64,000 nucleotides of DNA from an uncultured Clostridia bacterium (GTDB taxonomy: Bacteria > Bacillota > Clostridia > UBA1381): positions 1 through 64,000 of the forward strand of contig CALXSS010000006.1 of the NCBI GenBank assembly GCA_944391225.1, given 5' to 3'. Shown one piece after another: positions 8,210 through 17,447 of the stretch. Below the pieces are notes generated by a model. The model ran no database searches. It saw nothing but the letters and a program-made list of their open reading frames with translations, and was not told the origin of the DNA. The first letter of the stretch is position 1, and every line of letters starts with the position of its first letter. A program made the position numbers and the translations under genes.

Positions 8210-8659
8210 ATGAGTAAAAGTAAGAATAAATATAAAGCGCCTAAAAGCAATTTGAAGGATAGCTCGATGATAGCGCGCAGTGAATTTGCGTTTGAAACAT
8301 CAAAATGGTTCTTGGCGGCGGTTATAGTGGCATTTCATATATTGCCTCTTGCGTTTCTGGCGTTTGGGGAAACGGGCAGGCAGGCGTTAAATACTATTTG
8401 TATGCTTTATCTTAATCCTATATTGATTTTTGTTATCATGCTGCTGTATGGGGTTCGTATAGGTTTTAATTTCAAAATGCCAATAGTTTGCGCTTTGATA
8501 GAGGCGGCGTCAATCGCGATGTATTATACATCAGCAGCTCAGGAGGATTATCTGTTCTATACAATACAGTCAACTATTGTAATGTTTATAGTCTATGCGA
8601 TAATATCGTATATTTCAACAGCGATAGGCGCGTTTATAAAGCATTATCTTATAGCCTGA
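8210..8659 (+). CDS. Small polytopic membrane protein, unknown function
   Basis: 149 residues. A basic lysine-rich N-terminus (about 1-18) is followed by four predicted membrane spans: about 33-52, 60-82, 87-106 and 115-145. I recognise no family. An AGGAGAG site precedes the ATG. It sits 17 bases behind hisF and 23 bases before the YcxB-like gene, so it is probably a passenger of the same operon. No catalytic motif or charged residue inside the spans suggests a transporter. Confidence 0.75.
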   Translation: MSKSKNKYKAPKSNLKDSSMIARSEFAFETSKWFLAAVIVAFHILPLAFLAFGETGRQALNTICMLYLNPILIFVIMLLYGVRIGFNFKMPIVCALIEAASIAMYYTSAAQEDYLFYTIQSTIVMFIVYAIISYISTAIGAFIKHYLIA

Positions 8660-8682
8660 CTGATAAAAGGGGATGGAATTGA

Positions 8683-9186
8683 ATGAGACTAATTGCAAAA
8701 GCTAAAACAGTAACGACACCGGAGCTTTATAAAGAGTTTTTTAAAATATATTATAAAGAAAAGACCAAGGCGCTTGTTATGATAACTATGGTAATAGGGA
8801 TCGTACTTGTTCTTTTGGGATTATACGCTGGTGCGCAGCAATGGAACATATTTTCTGTTGCAATATTGATCGGCGGAGGAGTTATGCTTATAATATATCC
8901 GCGCTTCATATATAAAAGACCGTATAATGCTGTGAAAAATAATAAAATAACAACATGGTTTGAGTTTTTTGAGGACAGAATGGTCGAGATCAATGATGCC
9001 TCTCATGATGAATATGAATATGGCGAGATTAAAAATGTAATAGAAACAATGAATTACTTTTTTATCTATCATACAAAGGAAAAGGCTTCAGTGGTTGATA
9101 AGGATAACTTCACAAAGGGAACTCCTGACGAGCTTAGAAAGCTGCTTCAGGAGAATGTACCATACAAAAGATTAAAAAATATATGA
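8683..9186 (+). CDS. YcxB-like membrane protein
   Basis: 167 residues. Two adjacent membrane spans (about 31-50 and 55-74) with a following KRPYNAVKNN segment, then a soluble C-terminal part with the pattern FEDRMVEINDASHDEYEYGEIKNVIE and a YFFIYHTKEKASVVDKDNF strand pair, as in the YcxB-like C-terminal domain of Bacillota. The function of that family is not established. Last gene before a terminator, in the same direction as hisHF and the preceding membrane gene. Confidence 0.72.
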   Translation: MRLIAKAKTVTTPELYKEFFKIYYKEKTKALVMITMVIGIVLVLLGLYAGAQQWNIFSVAILIGGGVMLIIYPRFIYKRPYNAVKNNKITTWFEFFEDRMVEINDASHDEYEYGEIKNVIETMNYFFIYHTKEKASVVDKDNFTKGTPDELRKLLQENVPYKRLKNI

Positions 9187-9189
9187 TCG

Positions 9190-9245
9190 TTCATACGGGA
9201 CAGTACAAAACTTTATGTTTAGGTGCTGTCCTGTATTTGTATGAA
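9190..9245 (+). terminator. Terminator of the hisHF-ycxB-like unit
   Basis: TTCATACGGGACAG (9190-9203) pairs imperfectly with CTGTCCTGTATTTGTATGAA (9226-9245). The T-tract is poor, so termination may be weak. Confidence 0.5.
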
Positions 9246-9273
9246 TATTATATAAAAAACACTAATTTTATAC

Positions 9274-9302
9274 TTGTATATTATGAATATTTGTGATAAA
9301 AT
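9274..9302 (+). promoter_or_regulatory. Promoter of the GltD-like gene
   Basis: TTGTAT (9274-9279), 17-bp spacer, TAAAAT (9297-9302). The transcript would begin near 9309, before both possible TTG start codons. Confidence 0.55.
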
Positions 9303-9376
9303 AATAAAAAGAGAGTGAACAATTGGAAATCGATAGTTTACAATTGAACAAAATAAAAAGATGTGGAGGGATCATA

Positions 9377-10609
9377 TTGGCATATCATGTACTTAACGAG
9401 GCAAAGAGGTGTTTGAATTGCAAGAAGCCTATGTGTGTGCAGGGCTGTCCTATACATACTCCGATACCGAATATGATAAGGACGCTTTTAGATGGTGATA
9501 TTGATGCGGCTGGAAAGATGTTGTTTGAAAACAACCCGCTGTCATTAATATGTTCGTTGATATGTAATCACGAGAACCAATGCGAAGGGCATTGTGTTCT
9601 GAACAGGAAGGGCTCGCCTGTTCATGCGTCGTACATAGAGAACTATGTGTCGAATTATTATTTTGACAGGCTTGAGTTTGGAGATATAGAGAAAAACGGC
9701 AAAAAAGTCGCTATTATTGGTTCCGGACCAGCCGGAATAACAATAGCTATTATTCTTGCACGCCGCGGGTATGATATAACGATATTTGAGGGCAAGGAGC
9801 ATATAGGCGGTGTCCTGCGGTATGGTATCCCGGAATTCAGACTTCCCAAATCAATACTTGATCGGTATAAAGACAGGCTTTACGAGCTGGGTATAAAAAT
9901 CAGACCAAATACTCTTGTTGGCGGCGGAATAAAGATCGATGATCTTTTCCGCGATGGGTATCTCGCAGTATTTATAGGTATAGGCGTATGGAGGCCAAAT
10001 ACTCTCCATATCAAGGGTGAATCCTTAGGCAATGTTCATTATGCTATAAATTATCTTACTAATCCTGAGGTATATAGACTTGGCGAGCGTGTAAACATAA
10101 TAGGAGCCGGAAATTCGGCGATGGATGTTGCCAGAACGGCTTTAAGGCATGGAGCAAGAGAGGTAACTATATTCTCGCGTCATGATTATTTCGCTGCGAG
10201 CGAGCATGAGGTCAATTACGCAAAGCTTGAGGGCGTAAAGTTCAAAATGCACATAGAGCCTGTAGAAATAGTCGATGATGGCGTTATTTTTGCTGAACTC
10301 GAATGTGATGGTAAAGGAAACTTGTCAAGAATACCGGGTACAGAGCATCTTGAAAAGGCTGACAGCACAATTATTGCTATCAGTCAGGGCGCGGATAACA
10401 TGCTTGTGGCAAATACAGGCGGACTTAATGTAACAGACCGCGGACTGCTTGTCACTAATACCTTTGGACAGACTACAAGAGAGGGTATATTCGCGTCAGG
10501 AGATGTTGTTAACGGCGCGCGCACGGTTGTTGAGGCTGTTAAGTATTCAAAGCTTGTGGCAGACGCCATAGATGAATACATACAGGGACTTGACAAAAAA
10601 GATGAATGA
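9377..10609 (+). CDS. GltD-like NAD(P)-dependent flavoprotein (stand-alone)
   Basis: Homologue of the small subunit of glutamate synthase. The N-terminal cysteine motifs CLNCKKPMCVQGC and CSLICNHENQCEGHC bind two Fe-S clusters. FAD motif VAIIGSGPAG follows at about residue 112, the NAD(P) motif NIIGAGNSAMDVAR near 245, and the C-terminal FAD signature is GIFASGDVVNGARTV. I place the start at TTG 9377, six bases after GGAGGG, giving 410 residues that begin MAYHVLNEAKRC as in the family; a further-upstream TTG at 9323 has no good ribosome site. There is no gltB large subunit beside it. Such orphans may be NADH-dependent ferredoxin:NADP-type oxidoreductases or partners of unlinked enzymes. The exact electron acceptor is not known. 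Confidence 0.85.
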   Translation: MAYHVLNEAKRCLNCKKPMCVQGCPIHTPIPNMIRTLLDGDIDAAGKMLFENNPLSLICSLICNHENQCEGHCVLNRKGSPVHASYIENYVSNYYFDRLEFGDIEKNGKKVAIIGSGPAGITIAIILARRGYDITIFEGKEHIGGVLRYGIPEFRLPKSILDRYKDRLYELGIKIRPNTLVGGGIKIDDLFRDGYLAVFIGIGVWRPNTLHIKGESLGNVHYAINYLTNPEVYRLGERVNIIGAGNSAMDVARTALRHGAREVTIFSRHDYFAASEHEVNYAKLEGVKFKMHIEPVEIVDDGVIFAELECDGKGNLSRIPGTEHLEKADSTIIAISQGADNMLVANTGGLNVTDRGLLVTNTFGQTTREGIFASGDVVNGARTVVEAVKYSKLVADAIDEYIQGLDKKDE

Positions 10610-10638
10610 TCCGCATTTAAGTTAGTTATATTAGCTGT

Positions 10639-10684
10639 AAAAAGGCAGACCGGCATCGGAACAGATGTCAGGTCTGTCCTTTTT
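10639..10684 (+). terminator. Terminator after the GltD-like gene
   Basis: AAAAAGGCAGACC (10639-10651) pairs with GGTCTGTCCTTTTT (10671-10684): long stem with a T-run on the plus strand. Confidence 0.85.
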
Positions 10685-10848
10685 ATGGTTTAAATTATTA
10701 AATTTAAATAAAATGTTAATGATTTATAAATAATGACTTTATGTGCTTGAATAATATATAAAATAGTTGTATAATTAAATCAGGTTTTATTTATGGTATG
10801 ATATGTGCAAACGAGTATAATGATTTTGAGTTGCTGTTTGAATAAAGA

Positions 10849-10959
10849 ATATGTATATTATACATATAAATATGGCAGCTTTTTATAATGCAATAAAAGG
10901 CTTTTGTTTGTACAGAAAAACCGTTATGGTGAGCGTATCGGCTGTAATTAATGTATAAT
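10849..10959 (+). promoter_or_regulatory. Regulatory region of the MacAB-like export operon
   Basis: In the 330-base AT-rich gap 10685-11014, two signals stand out: a 19-bp palindrome with 9-bp arms (ATATGTATA / TATACATAT, 10849-10867) and a TATAAT (10954-10959) with no convincing -35. The palindrome could be an operator for a drug- or envelope-responsive regulator. I see no gene here. Confidence 0.4.
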
Positions 10960-11014
10960 TATGCTGATCAGTCTGCGTGTATGCACAGCCATTTCAATTG
11001 AAGGAGGCAATATG

Positions 11015-13057
11015 ATGGGAAAAGACACCGTTTTGGAAAAAGAAACAGTGCAGGAGAAAAATGATGAGTTAGGATTCAGTGATGATCATGATGATGCTGA
11101 CGAGTTCAACGAAAAGGGCAAGAAAAAGTTTTTGAAAAAATTGAAAGGTATGAAGAAGCCCTCAAAAAAGACAGTGATCCTGCTTATTATTGTGCTGCTT
11201 GCTCTGATTGTGGCAGTAGTATTTACAATACGCAAAAAGAATGCGATAGAAAATACTGCTGTGGAATATAATACTGCAACAGTAGAAAAAAGAAGTATTA
11301 CAAGAACGGTGGATGGCTCATCAACTGTAGAGGCAAACGATACATATGATGTAACAGCTCTTGTGACAGGCGAGATACTCAGCGATCATTTCAGCGAAGG
11401 AGATACTGTTGAGAAGGATCAGCTTTTGTATACGATAGATTCATCTGATGCTGAAAAGCAGGTCCAGACGGCGCAGAATTCGCTTACAAAGGCACAGCAA
11501 TCATATGCAGACGCAGTTAGGAAAAAGACAGACACAATACAGACTAATTCAACAAGCGAGGAAAAACAGCGCAACAGTATAATCAAGGCTGTTGACGCGG
11601 TGGAATCTGCTATCAGAAAGCTGAATGATCTTCAGGAGGATTATGCGGATCTGACGATAGTATCCGATTATACCGGAACTATATCAGAGGTGCTTGTCAA
11701 GATCGGAGACAATGTAAACGATGGAACGCAGCTGGCAAAGATATACGATTCATCAAAGCTTAAGGTTGACATTCCTTTCAATGAGGCTGATGCAGAGGCA
11801 ATATCAGTCGGGGATACAGCCGCGGTGACGATCGCCGCATCAGGCGATACGATAAGCGGAACGGTAGAGCGCGTAGCGTCGTCGTCATCAGCGACACCGG
11901 CACATGCTATAGTTAAATACGTAACGATAGTTGTAGATAATCCTGGAGGATTGACAACTTCAGATAAGGCATCGGCGGTTGTGAACGGTGTTGCATGCAA
12001 TGATCTGGGGACATTCCAGTACTATGATGAGGGATACATAACCTCTAAGGGCAGCGGTAAAATAGGTGATATATATCTTGAAGTAAACGATCAGATAACA
12101 GCTGGTCAGACCGTAGGATATATTGTATCTGATACAATAGACAATGATATAACCGATGCGCAGACAAATGTGAAAAATGCGGAGATGTCCAGAGATGAGG
12201 CGTATGCAGCTCTTGAGGATCTGATATTACAAAATGATACATATTCTCTTGACTCGTCAATACAGTCAGCAGCGCTCAGTCTTGACGATGCGCAAACGCA
12301 GCTTGAGGAGGCTAAGGAAAATCTGGAGGATTATCAGATAAAGGCGCCTATAGCGGGAACGATAATAACAAAGAACAGCAAGGCGGGCGATAAGCTTGAG
12401 AACAACAACTCGTCCTCAAACGAGCCGATGGCAGTTATTTACGATATGTCAACACTTAAAGTGCAGCTGTCGATAGATGAAAGCGATATTCATGATATTT
12501 CAGTTGGGCAGGAGGTAACCATAACTGCGGATGCTGTGGAAGGAATATTTACAGGAACAGTAGAAAAGGTAGGAGTAAACGGTACCTCAACAAACGGTGT
12601 AACAATTTATCCGGTTGATATTGTGATCGAGGAATACGGCGATCTGCTTCCGGGTATGAATGTAGACTGTGTAATAACGGTAGAAAGCGCAGAGGATGTA
12701 CTTGCAGTACCGGTAGAGTCACTGCAGCGCGGCAACATTGTGTATGTTGAGGGCGAAAAGCAGGACGAGAATGACAGAGCGCCTGAGGGCTATTACAGTG
12801 CAGATGTAGAGACAGGCGTATCAGATGCGCAGTATATTGAGATCAAATCAGGTCTTAATGAAGGCGATACTATATGCGGTTCAATAAAGGCGAGCGGAAA
12901 TGAGGCTCAGGGCTCAACTGAAAGCCAGACTCAGACTCAGATGCAAGGCGGCATGGGCGGCATGGGCGGTATGTCCGGCGGCATGGGCGGCGGTCCGAGC
13001 GGCGGCGGCATGGGCGGTGGCCCAAGCGGCGGCGGTATGGGCGGCGGCCCGAGATAA
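11015..13057 (+). CDS. Periplasmic-adaptor-like (MacA/HlyD-type) efflux subunit with Gly/Met-rich tail
   Basis: About 680 residues. Acidic then basic cytoplasmic N-terminus, one membrane span (about 53-72), then an extracellular HlyD-type adaptor. The adaptor looks duplicated: two lipoyl/coiled-coil/beta-barrel sets, the first around GEILSDHFSEGDTVEKDQ and GTISEVLVKIGDNVNDG, the second around GKIGDIYLEVNDQITAG and GTIITKNSKAGDKLEN. The C-terminus is a low-complexity tail of GGMGG/GGGPSGG repeats (about 45 residues) containing many methionines. AAGGAGG sits seven bases before ATG 11015 (ATG 11012 is also possible). With the ATPase and permease behind it, it forms a MacAB-like exporter; the substrate (peptide, drug or envelope molecule) is unknown. 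Confidence 0.82.
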   Translation: MGKDTVLEKETVQEKNDELGFSDDHDDADEFNEKGKKKFLKKLKGMKKPSKKTVILLIIVLLALIVAVVFTIRKKNAIENTAVEYNTATVEKRSITRTVDGSSTVEANDTYDVTALVTGEILSDHFSEGDTVEKDQLLYTIDSSDAEKQVQTAQNSLTKAQQSYADAVRKKTDTIQTNSTSEEKQRNSIIKAVDAVESAIRKLNDLQEDYADLTIVSDYTGTISEVLVKIGDNVNDGTQLAKIYDSSKLKVDIPFNEADAEAISVGDTAAVTIAASGDTISGTVERVASSSSATPAHAIVKYVTIVVDNPGGLTTSDKASAVVNGVACNDLGTFQYYDEGYITSKGSGKIGDIYLEVNDQITAGQTVGYIVSDTIDNDITDAQTNVKNAEMSRDEAYAALEDLILQNDTYSLDSSIQSAALSLDDAQTQLEEAKENLEDYQIKAPIAGTIITKNSKAGDKLENNNSSSNEPMAVIYDMSTLKVQLSIDESDIHDISVGQEVTITADAVEGIFTGTVEKVGVNGTSTNGVTIYPVDIVIEEYGDLLPGMNVDCVITVESAEDVLAVPVESLQRGNIVYVEGEKQDENDRAPEGYYSADVETGVSDAQYIEIKSGLNEGDTICGSIKASGNEAQGSTESQTQTQMQGGMGGMGGMSGGMGGGPSGGGMGGGPSGGGMGGGPR

Positions 13058-13070
13058 GGAGGTATAGAGG

Positions 13071-13808
13071 ATGCCTCATTTAGTAGAGTTAAAGGATATA
13101 TATAAGATATATCATATGGGCGACAGCGATGTTCATGCTCTTGACGGGATATCTCTTACTATAGACAAGGGTGAATTTGTGGCTATAGTAGGCTCGTCAG
13201 GCTCAGGAAAGTCAACCTGTATGAATATAATCGGCTGTCTTGATGTACCTACGAGCGGAACATATAAGCTCAATGGCAAGGATATAACAAATTACACTGA
13301 TAATGAGCTTGCAGAGGTAAGGAATAAGATGTTGGGATTCATATTCCAGCAGTATAACCTGATACCCAAGCTCACGGTGATAGAGAATGTGCAGCTGCCG
13401 CTGTTATACGGTGGTGTCAGCGATAGGGAGCAGAGGCAGCGAGCGATGGCTGCCTTGCGCCGTGTAGGCTTAGAGTCAAAGGCAAAGAATCTTCCGGCAC
13501 AGCTTTCCGGAGGACAGCAGCAGAGGGTGTCTATCGCAAGAGCTCTTGCGGGTGATCCATCAGTAATACTTGCTGACGAGCCCACCGGAGCGCTGGATTC
13601 TAAGACCGGGCGCGAAGTAATGAGATTTCTTCAGCAGCTCAACCGCGAGGGCAATACAATAATACTTATCACTCATGATAATTCCATAGCAGCCCGTGCA
13701 TCAAGAATAGTGCGTGTGACTGATGGTAAGATAGTCTATGATGGACCGGTTGAGGGTGATAAAAATGTTGCATTGCAGGCGGCGGCAGGCAGAGACGAAG
13801 AGGGGTGA
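13071..13808 (+). CDS. ABC transporter ATPase, MacB/LolD type
   Basis: 245 residues. Walker A GSSGSGKST, Q-loop FQQYNL, signature LSGGQQQR, Walker B VILADEPTGALD and the H-loop THD are all present. The DSKTGREVMRFLQQLNREGNT stretch is typical of the MacB/LolD/FtsE class. A perfect AGGAGG precedes the ATG, 13 bases after the adaptor gene. It powers the permease that follows after six bases. In Bacillota these three-part systems drive mechanotransmission or export of toxic molecules rather than uptake. Confidence 0.93.
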   Translation: MPHLVELKDIYKIYHMGDSDVHALDGISLTIDKGEFVAIVGSSGSGKSTCMNIIGCLDVPTSGTYKLNGKDITNYTDNELAEVRNKMLGFIFQQYNLIPKLTVIENVQLPLLYGGVSDREQRQRAMAALRRVGLESKAKNLPAQLSGGQQQRVSIARALAGDPSVILADEPTGALDSKTGREVMRFLQQLNREGNTIILITHDNSIAARASRIVRVTDGKIVYDGPVEGDKNVALQAAAGRDEEG

Positions 13809-13814
13809 TGCGGC

Positions 13815-14999
13815 GTGGGTTTGACAAAAAGCTTTATGATGGCTCTGTCGAGCATAATCAATAATAAGGTCAGGTCGCTGCTCACAATGCTGGGTATAAT
13901 CATAGGTATTGCATCGGTAATAATCCTTGTGTCACTGATGAATGGACTGACATCTGAAATAACGTCAATATTTGACGATTTTGGAACAACTTCTCTTACA
14001 ACTACAATAACGCCGCGTTCAACAAAGGAATTGAAACCGGAGGAGCTATACGATTTTGTTGAGCAGAATCCGGGGCTGTATGCAAATGTATCGCCAAGCG
14101 TATCGGTTTCCGGCGAGGTGAAAACACCAGATTCAGGCGATGACACAATAACATCATCAGCTACAGGAGTTTCGGAAGGATATTATGATATAAAAAGGGT
14201 GGAGATGAGCTTTGGAAGATTTATTTCCTATGCCGACTGTGAGAACAAATCTAAAGTTGCGGTTATTGGTTCATACGAGGCTACATATTTTTTTGGTCTT
14301 TCATCAAAGGCTGTTGATGAGACGATAAGAATAAATGGCACACCCTATACTGTAATAGGCGTTATGGAGGAAAAAGAGGATTCTACAGAAGGATCATCAG
14401 ATGATGCGATATATATCCCTTATACGACTGCGCTGCAGGCAACAGGTACAAATATTATAAGTACGTATGTAGTAGATGCCGCTGCGGACGAGGTTGTTGA
14501 TGAGGCGAAAGAGGCTCTTGAAAATTTTCTGCTTGGTGTTATAGGTGATTCTGATTACTACAATGTTTCATCAATGAAAGCAATAATCGATGAAATGCTT
14601 GAAATGCTTGATACAATGGAGCTTATGCTTGTGGCAATAGCGGGAATATCGTTGCTTGTAGGCGGAATAGGAATTATGAATATCATGCTTGTTTCAGTAA
14701 GTGAGCGAACGAGAGAAATAGGTATAAGAAAATCTCTGGGAGCAAAACACAAGCATATAATGACGCAGTTTGTAATGGAGTCGGGAACGGTAAGCTGCAT
14801 AGGCGGTGTTATAGGGATAGTGCTTGGCTCATCAATGGCATATGTAGCAGGAAAGCTGTTGGGTATGGAGGTTGCGCCATCTACAGGCGCGATAGTTGTA
14901 GCATTTTGTGTATCTGTAGGTATAGGAATTATATTTGGTTTCCTGCCGGCGAGAAAAGCGGCAAAGCTCAATCCTATCGACGCGCTGCGCAGCGACTGA
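13815..14999 (+). CDS. MacB-like ABC permease (FtsX fold)
   Basis: 394 residues, GTG start. One N-terminal span (about 17-43: VRSLLTMLGIIIGIASVIILVSL), a large extracellular MacB-type domain (about 45-265), then three C-terminal spans (about 270-300, 325-350, 358-382). The motif GIMNIMLVSVSERTREIGIRKSLGA and the terminal PARKAAKLNPIDALR are signatures of MacB/FtsX permeases. It follows the ATPase by six bases. Together with the adaptor and ATPase it forms the export complex; the SLH gene 44 bases later may be co-transcribed. Confidence 0.92.
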   Translation: MGLTKSFMMALSSIINNKVRSLLTMLGIIIGIASVIILVSLMNGLTSEITSIFDDFGTTSLTTTITPRSTKELKPEELYDFVEQNPGLYANVSPSVSVSGEVKTPDSGDDTITSSATGVSEGYYDIKRVEMSFGRFISYADCENKSKVAVIGSYEATYFFGLSSKAVDETIRINGTPYTVIGVMEEKEDSTEGSSDDAIYIPYTTALQATGTNIISTYVVDAAADEVVDEAKEALENFLLGVIGDSDYYNVSSMKAIIDEMLEMLDTMELMLVAIAGISLLVGGIGIMNIMLVSVSERTREIGIRKSLGAKHKHIMTQFVMESGTVSCIGGVIGIVLGSSMAYVAGKLLGMEVAPSTGAIVVAFCVSVGIGIIFGFLPARKAAKLNPIDALRSD

Positions 15000-15043
15000 T
15001 AAACAGCATATAGACCAGATGATTTGAAAGGAGAAAAATAATT

Positions 15044-17329
15044 ATGAGGAAAATAATATCAGCGCTGCTGGCGGTCGCGGTTGCCGTACCAATGACGGTG
15101 TGTATGCCTGTTTCGGCTGCAAATTCGGCATGGCAGTCAGATAATGAAATGATTACACTTCTGTCAGAGCTGAACATTATGACCGGTGATGATAACGGGG
15201 ATTTTTATCTTGATTCATATGTAACAAGGGCAGAGATGGCAAAAATAGCTGTTGCTTCGTCAAGCTATAAAAATACGGTAGCAGCAGGCTTGCAGTTCTC
15301 TCCGTTCTCGGACGTAAAGGGTTCATATTGGGCGGCGCCGTATATACAGGCGGCTGTTTCAGCAGGTATTGTTGAAGGGTATATAGATGGTACTTTCAAT
15401 CCGGGCGGAGCGGTCACATATGAAGAGGCAATAACAATGATGCTAAAGGTGCTCGGCTATACAAACGATGATTTTGGCGCGTCATATCCGTATGGGCAGG
15501 TGGGAATGGCTCAGAATCTTGAGATGACCGACGGAATGAATGCTGCAATAGGCGAACAGCTTACAAGGCGTCAAGTGGCATTGCTCGTATGCAACACGCT
15601 TGATACGGCTATGAAAGAAAGCGGTCAGGATCTTATAACCGTGCATAACTGTCAGATACTTGATGATGTTACTATTATAGCGTCACAGAACGAGGATTCA
15701 ACTTTGTCATCAGATGAGATATCAACCACATCTGGAAAGTACAGGATAGACGAATCCTTCGACATGTCATATGTAGGTCTTACAGGCGATATGGTAGTAA
15801 AGGACGGGAAGTATTTTGTGGCGTTCTCGTCAGGCGATGAAAATCTTTCTGAAAAATATGTCATCTATTCAATACTTAACAATGCTCTGCTTTGCTATGC
15901 TGAGGGTGACAACACAACAATACATCAGTTTGATATAAGTTCATCTACTGTGTGCTATCAGGGCTCAACAGCGACAACATATGCTGCTCTCAGCTCGTCT
16001 ATGGAAATGGGAGATGTTATTAGAGTCAAATACAAAACAAATGGTGAGATAGACTATATCAATTACAGCGAGGGTAATGTTGAAGGACCTATCAAGGTAA
16101 CATCTGATTCGTGGATCAACAGCTTTGATACAAATTCTTCTACAAAATTTGTAAGAGAGGGCGTTCAGGTCGATTCTGACAGCATACAGACAAACGACAT
16201 CATCTATTACAGCAATGAACTCAACATGGTGCTTGCGTATACAACAAAGGTCACAGGCGTTTATGAAAGTGCCACACCGTCAAAGGATGTTCCGCAGAGC
16301 GTTACTATCTCGGGCGTGACATATGAGCTTGAGGGTGTCGAGGCATTCAATGACCTGTCATCAAACGGCAGCTTCAATTATGGCGATACTGTAACAGTGC
16401 TGCTGGGCAGAGATGGAACAAAGATCGCCGGTGTTGTAACTGCATCATCTGCTATAACATCACAGGCGGGATATGTAATTGATACAGGCAGAAAAGAATT
16501 TTCAAATGCAGATGGAACAACATACACAAGCTATTATGTAACGATCGTAACACCTGATTCTACCACATATACATATCCTACTACATATAATGTTTCATCA
16601 AGTGAAGGAAAGGCAGTAAGAGTACAGCTCAAGGACGGTAAGGCGACAGTAGGCGTTATCAATAGCTCATCTGAGCTGTCGGGATATGTAAGCTATGAGA
16701 ACATGAGGATAGGCAGCTACAATATATCAAAGGATGTAAAGATCCTGGATATAGCAGATACTCCAACTGTCAGTGTTCCGCTCTATACAAAGACATACAT
16801 GCAGAGAATAGACGGACTTACTCTTACCGGTTCTCAGGTAGCATATTTCGATACTGATTCAAATGGAGAGGTATCGGAGATCATTCTTAAGAATGTGACG
16901 GGAGATATGTATTCATATGGCTTGGTAACCTCAAGTAAGGTAACCTATAGTGAGGATGGAACAGAAACTTCATCAACTATGACAATCAACGATGGCACCA
17001 ACGCATATACTATAACTAACAGCGGAGCTATCGCTTACGGCAACGGTGTACAGTTCGTCGTAGAAAACGGAGCAGTAAGCAGCAAGATCAAGCTGTCAGC
17101 TTACAGCGGAGCGGTTTCAGAGCTTACAAGCGCATATGCGACAATAGGCGGAAATGATTATAAGCTCAGTGATAAGGTGATTGTGTTTGAGCAGATAGAT
17201 ATTTCACATTATGAAAAAATCTCAATGAATACCGCTATGAGCGGTGATTACAGCTATACTTGTTATTATGACAAGGCTGAAAACAAAGGCGGAAGAATAA
17301 GAGTTATAGTAGCAAAAAAGAACAGCTGA
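15044..17329 (+). CDS. SLH-domain surface protein
   Basis: 761 residues, secreted. Signal peptide about 1-25 (MRKIISALLAVAVAVPM...VSA). Residues about 30-190 hold three SLH repeats (VTRAEMAKIAV; YWAAPYIQAAVSAGIVEGYIDGTFNPGGAVTYEEA; LTRRQVALLV), which anchor proteins to pyruvylated wall polymer. The remaining 570 residues are Ser/Thr/Tyr-rich beta-strand repeats with no recognised enzyme motif. An AAAGGAG site is in place. It lies 44 bases behind the exporter genes on the same strand with no terminator between, so a link between export and surface layer is possible but unproven. Confidence 0.85.
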   Translation: MRKIISALLAVAVAVPMTVCMPVSAANSAWQSDNEMITLLSELNIMTGDDNGDFYLDSYVTRAEMAKIAVASSSYKNTVAAGLQFSPFSDVKGSYWAAPYIQAAVSAGIVEGYIDGTFNPGGAVTYEEAITMMLKVLGYTNDDFGASYPYGQVGMAQNLEMTDGMNAAIGEQLTRRQVALLVCNTLDTAMKESGQDLITVHNCQILDDVTIIASQNEDSTLSSDEISTTSGKYRIDESFDMSYVGLTGDMVVKDGKYFVAFSSGDENLSEKYVIYSILNNALLCYAEGDNTTIHQFDISSSTVCYQGSTATTYAALSSSMEMGDVIRVKYKTNGEIDYINYSEGNVEGPIKVTSDSWINSFDTNSSTKFVREGVQVDSDSIQTNDIIYYSNELNMVLAYTTKVTGVYESATPSKDVPQSVTISGVTYELEGVEAFNDLSSNGSFNYGDTVTVLLGRDGTKIAGVVTASSAITSQAGYVIDTGRKEFSNADGTTYTSYYVTIVTPDSTTYTYPTTYNVSSSEGKAVRVQLKDGKATVGVINSSSELSGYVSYENMRIGSYNISKDVKILDIADTPTVSVPLYTKTYMQRIDGLTLTGSQVAYFDTDSNGEVSEIILKNVTGDMYSYGLVTSSKVTYSEDGTETSSTMTINDGTNAYTITNSGAIAYGNGVQFVVENGAVSSKIKLSAYSGAVSELTSAYATIGGNDYKLSDKVIVFEQIDISHYEKISMNTAMSGDYSYTCYYDKAENKGGRIRVIVAKKNS

Positions 17330-17334
17330 TAATA

Positions 17335-17370
17335 AACGCCCGTTCCGGCAGCGCCGGAGCGGGCGTTTTG
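17335..17370 (+). terminator. Terminator of the export/SLH operon
   Basis: AACGCCCG-TTCCGGC-AGC-GCCGGAG-CGGGCGTT with TTTTG following (17335-17369), directly after the SLH gene. Confidence 0.85.
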
Positions 17371-17387
17371 CTGTTGAGGCAGCAAAC

Positions 17388-17437
17388 AAAAAAAATAAGA
17401 GGCTGTTGCCGAAACTCAACGAGTTTGCCGCAGCCTC
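17388..17437 (-). terminator. Hairpin-repeat terminator, copy C
   Basis: Hairpin 17399-17437 (plus strand GAGGCTGTTGCCGAAACTC / GAGTTTGCCGCAGCCTC). On the minus strand it is followed by TTATTTTTTTTG, so it ends the alcohol dehydrogenase operon. Member of the dispersed hairpin family. Confidence 0.8.
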
Positions 17438-17447
17438 TATAGATAAT

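Noticed and set aside
8488-8682. 64-codon frame overlapping the membrane protein
   Set aside because: It is out of frame within a gene with clear membrane spans, and no ribosome site precedes it.
9323-9376. 18 extra residues at the start of the GltD-like protein
   Set aside because: GGAGGG lies directly before the TTG at 9377, and the family starts at about that residue.
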